Position numbers and translations under genes: made by a program. From assembly GCA_002483135.1 (NCBI GenBank), contig DLHI01000022.1, forward strand, positions 219,101-283,100: a stretch of 64,000 nt of DNA, read 5' to 3'. Position 1 is the stretch's first letter. Each line of letters starts with the position of its first letter. The notes beneath the pieces were generated by a model. That model was not told where the DNA came from. It ran no database searches and saw only the letters and a list, made by a program, of their open reading frames with translations. This document shows positions 1-6,636 of the stretch, one piece after another. The DNA is from Hyphomonadaceae bacterium UBA7672 (GTDB lineage: Bacteria > Pseudomonadota > Alphaproteobacteria > Caulobacterales > Hyphomonadaceae).

Positions 1-130
1 GCACCAAAAGGTGAGGATCGTAAGAGTCAGAAAAAAGATCAAAAACGGAAACGCCCGCCTCGATCATCTCCGGCGTGATTTCGATATTTTCACGCTCCTC
101 GCGCGGCTTCTCGTCTGCGCCGGTTGTCAT
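1..130 (-). CDS. Partial hypothetical protein, cut by window edge
   Basis: The frame opens with an ATG at position 130 (minus) and stays open for 43 codons to the left edge without a stop. The start has a GGAG ribosome binding site about 8 bases upstream. The peptide begins MTTGADEKPREERENIEI and continues with an acidic helix-like stretch (TPEMIEAGV) and an FDLFSDSYDP segment. It overlaps the last 41 bases of the upstream gene in another frame, which suggests translational coupling in a minus-strand operon leaving the window. I do not recognise the family. The short but natural-looking composition and good start make a real gene likely. Confidence 0.55.
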   Translation of the reverse strand, partial: MTTGADEKPREERENIEITPEMIEAGVSVFDLFSDSYDPHLLV

Positions 131-656
131 CGGCGCGCTCCGAAGGCGTGCGCTCCGGAAACAGAATCTCGGGATAGCGCCAGCGCGTATGCTGGTGATG
201 TTCCTCGAAGTATCGCCGCAACTCGTCGCGGTGAACGTCCGTGTTGCGGTCGGCTCCATGAAAGTCGGGCTGTCCCGACTCCATCGCCATCAGCGTCTTT
301 TCGTTGTTGATCGCTGTCTTCATGACCTTGAAAATCGGGTAGGCTTTGGTCCTGCCGATGTCCGTACCCTTGAGCGGGGGATGAAGCCCTTCGATCAAGC
401 AGGCCCAGCTTCCCAACGGGAGTTGGCTGTTGTCTTTCCAGTCCGACATCTTGGCCTTGGGAAGATGGATTGGAAGGTCGTCCGCTAGCGGGTTCTTCTT
501 TTGGGAGAAGAACCACACCACAGCAGGAACTAACCCTGCCGCAATGAGGATCCAACCCAACCACCGTGCATCCGGCGCTAACAGGGACACGCCAGCGCCA
601 ACCGCGCCCACGCAGCCAGCGGCCACGAGCCAGCCGTTTTCCCGCTCCCCAGACAC
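90..656 (-). CDS. Hypothetical membrane protein, N-terminal two-helix hairpin
   Basis: A 188-residue protein of unknown function. The N-terminus carries two closely spaced hydrophobic segments (about residues 7-25 and 31-48), followed by a soluble charged domain of about 130 residues that ends in an Arg-rich tail. I chose the GTG at 656 because GGAGG lies 8 bases upstream; the longer GTG at 665 has its GGAG directly against the start codon. Its end overlaps the start of the partial gene at the window edge, so the two are probably co-transcribed. No catalytic motif is visible. An open frame on the opposite strand (75-488) looks like a shadow. Confidence 0.6.
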   Translation of the reverse strand: MSGERENGWLVAAGCVGAVGAGVSLLAPDARWLGWILIAAGLVPAVVWFFSQKKNPLADDLPIHLPKAKMSDWKDNSQLPLGSWACLIEGLHPPLKGTDIGRTKAYPIFKVMKTAINNEKTLMAMESGQPDFHGADRNTDVHRDELRRYFEEHHQHTRWRYPEILFPERTPSERADDNRRRREAARGA

Positions 657-696
657 CGAACCCACCTCCGGGCCAATACCGAAGGCGATCCTAGTG

Positions 697-779
697 GATT
701 CTCAAGTACCGGCCTGTCTTTTCGATTCTCAAGCATTTGGGTCTGCTTTGGCAAGTGCATAATTAGGAAAATGTTCCTA
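697..779. promoter_or_regulatory. Intergenic region with direct repeat and small inverted repeat
   Basis: Between the minus-strand membrane protein and the plus-strand DnaA-like gene, GATTCTCAAG occurs twice (697-706 and 724-733, 27 bases apart). An AT-rich stretch then contains TAGGAA-AATG-TTCCTA (764-779), a 6-bp inverted repeat. Such spacing and symmetry in a divergent promoter region could be operator sites. No regulator can be named from sequence, and short repeats also arise by chance. Confidence 0.25.
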
Positions 780-827
780 CACTCCGATTCCTGATGGATA
801 CTGCGTCCATCGAAACAGGAGGTTGGA

Positions 828-1154
828 TTGGACAGGGAAAGACAGATTGCGGACGACCGGGCGCGCACGGACCTTGCCGTATCGGTGGCGGCGGCGGCGC
901 TGGGCGCGGCGCGCGGCGAGGTAATTGGCAATGGCAGGTCCCATCGGGTGGTGTTGGCGCGGCAGGTCGCCATGTACCTGCTGCATGTGGGGTGCAGCCT
1001 CAGCCTTGGCCGGGTGTCGGCGGCGTTCGGGCGTGACCGCGCGACGATCGCCTATGCCGTGCGGGCGATGGAGCTGAGACGCGACGAGCCGGCCTTCGAT
1101 GCGTGGCTGCAGGCGCTCGAGGATGCGATGGTGCGTACGCCGGTGATGTCATGA
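828..1154 (+). CDS. DnaA domain IV-like DNA-binding protein
   Basis: A 108-residue protein resembling only the C-terminal DNA-binding domain of the replication initiator DnaA. Visible are the helix around LARQVAMYLLHV (about residues 43-54), the SLGRVSAAFGRDRATIAYAVRA helix-turn-helix region in the position of the DnaA signature, and a short C-terminal helix. The AAA+ ATPase part is absent, so it cannot act as an initiator by itself; binding of DnaA-box-like DNA is an inference. The start is TTG with AGGAGG five bases upstream. Its stop overlaps the next start as ATGA, so it is translationally coupled to the DUF6456 gene. Alphaproteobacteria commonly carry such short DnaA-like proteins, but their role is not established. 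Confidence 0.8.
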   Translation: MDRERQIADDRARTDLAVSVAAAALGAARGEVIGNGRSHRVVLARQVAMYLLHVGCSLSLGRVSAAFGRDRATIAYAVRAMELRRDEPAFDAWLQALEDAMVRTPVMS

Positions 1155-1852
1155 GCGGCGAGGCGCCGGCTGTGGGCGACATCGCGGCCCGCCTGCTCGC
1201 GACGCTGCGGATCAGCGGGCGGCGTGTGGTGGAAATGGCGCCGGGCGTGTGGGCTGTGCTGGGCCGGCCAGACCGCCGCACGCGCAGGCTGATGTCGGTC
1301 GATGGCGCGACGGTGGCGCGCCTGCTGGCCGAGCAGAAGCTTAACCTCACCGCGGATGGCGCCTGCGTGCTGGCCGACGGCGTCATCGCGCCGCCTCCGC
1401 CAAGTCTGTCTGCTCAAGCCTTCATCGCCGCAGGCTGGACACGGCGCAAGGGCGAGCCCGGCAAGGGATTCCTAGGCCTTGCCGTACTGGCGCGGCGTGG
1501 CCAGGGACCGCTGAACCTGCGGCAGGTGAGGGCCGGGCTGCGGCTGATTGCGGATGCGGAGCGGGAGACAAACAGCAAGGGCCTTACGATGAACTGGGAT
1601 GCGGGTCCGGCTGATGCGCAACGTCGCGGGCCGCGACGGGGTGGACAGTCTGCTGCGGCGGCGAGCGCAACCGCAAGGCTCAAGCGCGTGCGTGGGTTGG
1701 CGGGCGAAACCAGCTGGCGACTGGCGTGGCTGGCCTGCATCGAGGGCGCGACGCTGAGGTCGATCAAGGCGCAAATGGGCTTGGGACAGCGGATGCTGGG
1801 CCCCGCGCTCGCCCGCGCGCTCGAGGATATCGCCAACGCCTATGAACGTTGA
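1151..1852 (+). CDS. DUF6456 domain-containing protein
   Basis: A 233-residue protein whose C-terminal two thirds look like the DUF6456 family: an AAGWTRRKGE segment, then AERET.. and NWDAGP, ending in a helical ATLRSIKAQMGLGQRMLG region that could be a DNA-binding helix-turn-helix. The ATG at 1151 overlaps the preceding stop (ATGA), which fixes the start; the frame extends 16 codons further upstream inside the previous gene. Coupling to a DnaA-domain-IV protein suggests a shared DNA-related role. The 3' end overlaps the convergent sufE by 13 bases. Confidence 0.75.
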   Translation: MSGEAPAVGDIAARLLATLRISGRRVVEMAPGVWAVLGRPDRRTRRLMSVDGATVARLLAEQKLNLTADGACVLADGVIAPPPPSLSAQAFIAAGWTRRKGEPGKGFLGLAVLARRGQGPLNLRQVRAGLRLIADAERETNSKGLTMNWDAGPADAQRRGPRRGGQSAAAASATARLKRVRGLAGETSWRLAWLACIEGATLRSIKAQMGLGQRMLGPALARALEDIANAYER

Positions 1853-2265
1853 GCGGAGGCAGCCGAGCGGATGCGCGTGAGCATGGAGGCAAGCCCGTTC
1901 GAGCGCTGCGGCGTTAGCGCGTCGGCGATGCCGATCTCCTTGAAGAAGGCGGGGGCGTCGAAGGCGAGGATGTCGTCAGGCTGCTGGTCGGAGAACAGGT
2001 GCAGCAGCAGTGCGACGAGGCCCGCCACGATCATCGCGTCGGATGCGCCGCGGAAGCGCAGCGCGCCCGGCGCCGCAGGCGAAGGTTCGGACACAAGCCA
2101 GACCTGGCTGGAACACCCGCGAACCTTGTTGTCTTCGTTGTATTCGTCTCGCTGCAGCGGCGGCAGCGCCTTGCCGAGGTCGATCAGGTGCGCAAAGCGC
2201 GCTTCCCAGTCATCCAGGAAGGTCATGTCCTCGCGGAGGGCTGCGGCCTGATCTTTCACACTCAT
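1840..2265 (-). CDS. sufE: SufE family cysteine desulfuration protein
   Basis: SufE accepts sulfane sulfur from the cysteine desulfurase SufS and passes it to the SufBCD scaffold for Fe-S cluster assembly in the cytoplasm. The 141-residue length fits the family. The conserved sulfur-acceptor cysteine is Cys51 in KVRGCSSQVWL, preceded by the typical LPPLQRDEYNEDN stretch. The rest of the suf operon is not in this window. The ribosome binding site is weak, and the sequence around the start (TGTGGCGTCATGTGGCGT) is a short direct repeat that contains a second, out-of-frame ATG. The gene converges on and overlaps the DUF6456 gene by 13 bases. Confidence 0.9.
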   Translation of the reverse strand: MSVKDQAAALREDMTFLDDWEARFAHLIDLGKALPPLQRDEYNEDNKVRGCSSQVWLVSEPSPAAPGALRFRGASDAMIVAGLVALLLHLFSDQQPDDILAFDAPAFFKEIGIADALTPQRSNGLASMLTRIRSAASAQRS

Positions 2266-2417
2266 GTGGCGTCATGTGGCGTGTGCGCATTGCGAGCGCA
2301 AGCTGCAATAACGCAGGCGGCCGGAAGCGCGCGAGCGATCCGAGGGGCGGAATCGCTGGCGGCTCCCGGCCTTTCAGCCTTGTGCCGAGGCATTCGGTTG
2401 AGGCTGCTTTCTGTGGA

Positions 2418-2741
2418 TCAGCCGCGCAGGTTGCGGTTGTGGATGTCTGCAACGTCCTTGCGCGAATAACGCTCGACCGCAGCTTTCACGAGGTCGCTGG
2501 TGCATTCGCGCTCAAGGCGCAGCAGCGTCAGGGGACGCGGGCCGGGGTTGTGGCACAGCCGTTCGGCCGTCCGCTTGATATCGGCATAGATTTTCTCCGC
2601 CGGATCCGCCGGGTTGATGGCGAAGCGAGCTTCGAAGGTCGTATGTTGGCCGGCGGGTTCGGCCGACGCCGACTGGACGCCAATGCCGCCGGCCATAAGC
2701 AGCAGGGCGACGGGCACGGCGTAGAGCTTCAGCGATTTCAT
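2418..2741 (-). CDS. UrcA family protein, secreted
   Basis: A 107-residue exported protein. A signal peptide spans residues 1-27 (KSLKLYAVPVALLLMAGG, ending SASA). The mature part has the UrcA layout: a DLD-less beta start, then two conserved cysteines (Cys63 in RLCHNP and Cys80 in RECTSDLV) followed by the C-terminal VKAAVERY and DVADIHN motif. UrcA proteins are small periplasmic proteins common in Caulobacterales and Sphingomonadales; their function is unknown. I moved the start from 2861 to 2741 because the signal peptide begins there. Confidence 0.8.
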   Translation of the reverse strand: MKSLKLYAVPVALLLMAGGIGVQSASAEPAGQHTTFEARFAINPADPAEKIYADIKRTAERLCHNPGPRPLTLLRLERECTSDLVKAAVERYSRKDVADIHNRNLRG

Positions 2742-2905
2742 GGGGGAGGCATCCTCGTCTCTTGTTCGACCTGTCTTGATTGCAGGCCTGGCATCCTCAT
2801 GCCCGAACCAGGCGCACCGAGAAATCGAGAAGGACGGCGAGGGTCCATGAGGAAAACTCATGCGCGGTCGTTCCGCCCACGCCTTGATTGCGTCACGACT
2901 ACTTT

Positions 2906-3796
2906 TTACGGCGCGCCGGCGGCTTCCTCGCGTAGCCAGGCGATCACCTGAGGTACGAAGGGACGGCGCAGTGCGGCTGTCGTGTGGACGACATGATAGC
3001 AGTAGCCAGTGCGCACGCTGGTGGGCGAGAACCGCACAAGCTCGCCGCGGCGGATACGGTCCATAACAAGAATGTCAGGCGAGAGCGCCAACCCCTCTCC
3101 CGCCAGTGCGCCGGATATCGCCACCGTGAACTCTTCCATGATGTAGGTCGGCGTCACGCGCGCAAGGTCGACCCCCGCTGCCTCGGCCCAATGGCGCCAC
3201 TCGTTGGATGCGGCCGACTGGATGCGGCGATTGTCTGCAAGCAGACGATCGAGATCGCCGTCCGCACGTGCAAGCACGGATGGCGCACACACGGGGACGA
3301 GCATGCCGGTCGACAAGGGTTCGGATTGCACACCCTCCCATCCCCCGGGCCCATAGCGCACCGCGATGTCGAACTCCTCGCGCGCGAGATCGACAAGGCG
3401 GATGGAGGTAAGAAACTCCAGTTCGCAGGTGGGGAAGCGCTCCTTGAAGCGCGACAGGCGCGGCACCAGGAATTGCGAGGCGAACGAGGCGACGGTCGAG
3501 ATGCGGATCGAGTTGGAGCGCGGGGCGCGGCGGGAATAGCGCGAGAAGGCTTCCGCCAGTGTTGTGAAGGCTGGGGCGATCGCTTCCTTCAGGTTGCCGC
3601 CCTCATGCGTGAGTTGGAGGCCGCCTGGTTCGCGCAGGAAAAGCTGCACGCCGATGAAGTCCTCCAGGGCAATCACCTGCTTCGAGATCGCACCCTGCGT
3701 CACGCCAAGCTCTTCCGCGGCGCGGGAGAGATTGAGGTGGCGGGATGCGGCCTCGAAGGCGCGCACGGCGTTCAGCGGAGGAAGCGGCTTCGTCAT
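2906..3796 (-). CDS. LysR family transcriptional regulator, GcvA/AmpR-like
   Basis: A 296-residue LysR-type regulator. The N-terminal winged helix-turn-helix is visible at about residues 8-66 (LNAVRAFEAASRHLNLSRAA, then GVTQGAISKQVIALE). A periplasmic-binding-like effector domain follows, with the SIRLVDLAREEFDIAVRYG segment typical of the GcvA/AmpR subgroup. The start PLPPLNAVRAFEAA matches that subgroup closely. The target and the inducer cannot be told. The next minus-strand gene upstream ends with its own terminator, so this is probably a separate transcript; a beta-lactamase or glycine-cleavage target is not present nearby. Confidence 0.9.
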   Translation of the reverse strand: MTKPLPPLNAVRAFEAASRHLNLSRAAEELGVTQGAISKQVIALEDFIGVQLFLREPGGLQLTHEGGNLKEAIAPAFTTLAEAFSRYSRRAPRSNSIRISTVASFASQFLVPRLSRFKERFPTCELEFLTSIRLVDLAREEFDIAVRYGPGGWEGVQSEPLSTGMLVPVCAPSVLARADGDLDRLLADNRRIQSAASNEWRHWAEAAGVDLARVTPTYIMEEFTVAISGALAGEGLALSPDILVMDRIRRGELVRFSPTSVRTGYCYHVVHTTAALRRPFVPQVIAWLREEAAGAP

Positions 3797-3869
3797 CTCC
3801 CAGCCCTAGCATGACCTGCCGCCAACACGTGTCAGCAGTCGATGGCTTCAGGTGGTGATGCAGGCCGCC

Positions 3870-3904
3870 AAAAACAAACCGCCCCGGCGTAGTGGCCGGG
3901 GCGG
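3870..3904 (-). terminator. Rho-independent terminator of the 3929-4966 gene
   Basis: On the minus strand a perfect 10-bp GC stem (CCGCCCCGGC with GCCGGGGCGG, loop of 6) is followed by TTTGTTTTT. It lies just past the stop at 3929. This is the classic intrinsic terminator pattern. Confidence 0.9.
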
Positions 3905-3928
3905 CTCGATTTTGCGTTCGATCGGAGG

Positions 3929-4966
3929 CTACTGCGAGAGTTTCGACATGCACGAACCGATCGAGTCAGTCCGGTCTTTCGGCATCTGGAGCGCCTTCGT
4001 GGCGATGCAGCCGGCGAGCGTGTAGTTGTGGGTGGCCGACGAGACGCATCCAAAGAACTGCTCCTTGGCGGACTGGATGCAGCCGCGGGATACGGGGTCG
4101 GCCATCGTGGACTGGGTGGTGTCCGCATAGGCCTGTTCCGCCATCAGCACGTGCTGCGCGCCAAGATTGAGCATGCGGTTGGCAGTGCCCTCGTAGCCCG
4201 GATTGAGCTGCAGCGTGGCTGGCGCTGCAACAACCGGGGAGAGCGAGGAGAAAGCATTGCCCGGCGCACTGACTGCAAGCGTCGAGACCTTGTCCCAGAT
4301 GGACTGGCTGGTCGTGGGCGATGCGGCGAGCGAAGCTAGCACGACGTTCAGGTCGGGAGCGCTGAATGCCTGCTGGAATGCGTCCGCGACAGGTTTCGGC
4401 TGGCTGGACGCCTGGACGATGCCAGCAGCGGTTTTCTTCGGATCGAGCGCCTTGGCCTTGCCCCACGCGACATTCTGCATGGTGTAGGACTGCTCGCGCA
4501 CGAAGGCGCCGGCCCTTGAGATACGGGACGTCTCGTGGGCGTTCACAGCCAAGGCCGCTTGAAGCGCCGCTTCGCCGCCGCCCAGGGTGCGCGCGTAGTT
4601 AATCTCGTTCTTGAAGGCCAGCATCATGCGTTCGCGCCCGTAGTCGGCATCTGCCCTGCGAACTGATTCGGCGAATTCGGGATTCTGAGCGGCGAGGATC
4701 GCGCCATAGGAGATCCAGCCAGATGACAACTGGTTAACGTTGGTCGAGCCAAACGTCTGGACCTGCTTGTTGAGCTCGGCTGCGCTGCCGAGTTCCTTGC
4801 TCATGATCTGGGTCACATGACCCTGATATTCTGCATAGGAAGCTGCCGTTGAGGGAAGCGCGCGGGTTCCTTCCGCGGCAGGTGTGGCTGGCCCCTGACT
4901 GACCGCGATAGGCGCGGCGATGGCGACGACGAGAGCGGCGGCGATAATCCTGGTCTGGGTACGCAT
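3929..4966 (-). CDS. Secreted hypothetical protein
   Basis: A 345-residue exported protein with a signal peptide at residues 1-23 (RTQTRIIAAALVVAIAAPIAV). The ATG at 4966 has GGAGGT upstream and starts the signal sequence, so the longer frame from 5047 is rejected. The mature protein is mostly helical, rich in Ala, Ser and Gln, with four cysteines near the C-terminus (SRGCIQSAKEQFFGCVSS, AGCIATKA, GSCMSKL), which could form two disulfides in the periplasm. I do not recognise a domain. It is a single-gene transcript with its own terminator and is divergent from the histidine kinase. Confidence 0.75.
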   Translation of the reverse strand: MRTQTRIIAAALVVAIAAPIAVSQGPATPAAEGTRALPSTAASYAEYQGHVTQIMSKELGSAAELNKQVQTFGSTNVNQLSSGWISYGAILAAQNPEFAESVRRADADYGRERMMLAFKNEINYARTLGGGEAALQAALAVNAHETSRISRAGAFVREQSYTMQNVAWGKAKALDPKKTAAGIVQASSQPKPVADAFQQAFSAPDLNVVLASLAASPTTSQSIWDKVSTLAVSAPGNAFSSLSPVVAAPATLQLNPGYEGTANRMLNLGAQHVLMAEQAYADTTQSTMADPVSRGCIQSAKEQFFGCVSSATHNYTLAGCIATKALQMPKDRTDSIGSCMSKLSQ

Positions 4967-5079
4967 GCTACCTCCGAAGGATCCGAGTGGTCGCGGGTGT
5001 CGATCTGCAAACTTACAGCCGCGGCCCGCAATGTGCTTCCTGTGCAAAGTGCGCCCGAATTCCTTGATGCGGCGTTAGG

Positions 5080-6495
5080 ATGAGCGATGCAACTGCATGC
5101 CGCAAGGCGCCATGTGCGGAACGATCCAGGCAAATGATGGTCGTTCGCGCATCATGGATTGGTCTGGCCGTCGTAGCGGCGACCTGCGCTTTTGCGCTGG
5201 GTGTGCCACTCTGGTTCAGCGCGACCGCTTTTGGCTGCGCCATCCTGCCGCCCCTGGTCGGAATGTTCCTGGGTGGATCAGCGGAACCCAGGCGGATAGC
5301 CGAGATTGAATCAGGTCTCTGGATCGCCCTTGCAACCGCTGCTGCGGGAAGCGCGGGAGCTGGAACCGCTGTCATCGTCCTCTTTGCCGCGGCCGTGGTG
5401 CTGGCGTGGCTGTCGGGAGATAAACGCCTCACGCTGGAGATCAGCGCCTTCTCATTGCTGGGACTGTTCCTCTCCCTGCTGGTTTCATCCGGCGGAACGT
5501 GGCTCCATCCGCATGATGCGGCCATCCTCGCGAGCGCTTATGGCCTGGCTGGCTTGGTACAGGTCGGCATCCTCGCGGTGACTGCCGCCATGCTGCGCCC
5601 TCGGGAACCCGTTGCGCTTCTGAAACCAGCCGAAGCGGGAATTCCAGACCCGTCGATGGCGGTGAAACTGAAGCAGGCTGAAGATCGGCTCAAAGAGGCC
5701 GCACGAGGCGCCGAAGAAGCGCGACTTGAGTCTGCTGTCGCGCGCGAGCGGCTTGAGGCGCGCACCACATTTTTCGCCCAGACCAGTCATGAACTGCGCA
5801 CGCCCCTGAACGCCATCGTCGGCTTCGCGGAGATGATGCACAACGAGGTCTATGGACCGCTGCCGGAACGGTACCAGGAATATGCCGGCCTCATCCACGA
5901 GGGCGGCCGCAACCTCACCTTGTTGGTCGACGATGTGCTGGATCTTGCGCGCATCGAGTCCGGTCGCTTCGAGATCATGCCGGAACTGCTCAGCCTCACC
6001 GATCACGCCGATGACGCCGTCCGCTTCATGATGATGGAAGCCGAACGCCGGAAGGTTACGCTGGAAAGTGTGGGGCCCGATGACGTCGAGGCGTATGCTG
6101 ACGCAAAGGCCGTTCGCCAGATCGCGCTGAACCTCATTTCCAACGGGCTGAAGTTCACGCCGGCCGGTGGCCGCGTCGAAGTCGCAGCGCTCGAAGTCGA
6201 GGGCGGATCGTTGTTCTCGGTGTCTGACACTGGCGAGGGCATTAGCCCGGAGGAACTCTCGCGCTTGTCGCGTGCGTTTGAGCAGGGCGAGGCTGGAAAG
6301 AGCCAGAAGGGCGCTGGTCTCGGTTTGTCCGTGGTGCGGGCCTTTGCCGAAATGCATGGCGGTCGGCTCGACATCGAAAGCCGGGTCGGTGGCGGAACGA
6401 CCGTATCGGTCTTCTTCCCGGCGGAGTCGGGTGTGGGGCGGCCCGGGACGGCTGAAGGGGCGGGAAATCCGAAGGGCGATGTGCTGGAAATCTAG
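5080..6495 (+). CDS. Membrane sensor histidine kinase (DivJ/PleC-like class)
   Basis: A 471-residue sensor kinase. The N-terminal 175 residues contain about five hydrophobic segments and no PAS domain, so the signal is probably sensed in or near the membrane. A coiled coil (about 191-228) leads to HisKA with the phosphorylated His237 in SHELRTPLNAIVGFAEMM. The ATPase domain shows the N box (LNLISNGLKFTP), G1 (SDTGEGIS) and G2 (GAGLGLSVV). The HELRTPLNAIVGF block is typical of the PdhS/DivJ/PleC group of alphaproteobacteria. No response regulator is adjacent. An alternative start at 5134 would shorten the N-terminus by 18 residues and sits closer to the first membrane helix. Whether it acts on DivK or PleD is unknown. 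Confidence 0.88.
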   Translation: MSDATACRKAPCAERSRQMMVVRASWIGLAVVAATCAFALGVPLWFSATAFGCAILPPLVGMFLGGSAEPRRIAEIESGLWIALATAAAGSAGAGTAVIVLFAAAVVLAWLSGDKRLTLEISAFSLLGLFLSLLVSSGGTWLHPHDAAILASAYGLAGLVQVGILAVTAAMLRPREPVALLKPAEAGIPDPSMAVKLKQAEDRLKEAARGAEEARLESAVARERLEARTTFFAQTSHELRTPLNAIVGFAEMMHNEVYGPLPERYQEYAGLIHEGGRNLTLLVDDVLDLARIESGRFEIMPELLSLTDHADDAVRFMMMEAERRKVTLESVGPDDVEAYADAKAVRQIALNLISNGLKFTPAGGRVEVAALEVEGGSLFSVSDTGEGISPEELSRLSRAFEQGEAGKSQKGAGLGLSVVRAFAEMHGGRLDIESRVGGGTTVSVFFPAESGVGRPGTAEGAGNPKGDVLEI

Positions 6496-6514
6496 GTGTT
6501 ATCGCGCTGGGGGC

Positions 6515-6567
6515 GATTGCGGATGCGGAACATACGCTCGAAGGCGAGCAACGTATGTGTATCGCAA
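6515..6567 (+). other. Structured intergenic stem-loop between kinase and TIR gene
   Basis: ACATACG-CTCG (6530-6540) and CGAG-CAA-CGTATGT (6545-6558) form an 11-bp stem with a CAA bulge and an AAGG loop. Outer TTGCG (6517-6521) and CGCAA (6563-6567) can extend it. There is no T-run, so it is not a standard terminator. It may be a transcript-processing or attenuation element ahead of the TIR gene, or simply a weak terminator of the kinase gene. Confidence 0.4.
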
Positions 6568-6636
6568 GCAAATCTCCACAATGGCCGCGATGACTGATAG
6601 AACCCGGCACGGCTGGGGCAGCCCGGAGGGGCGGCC

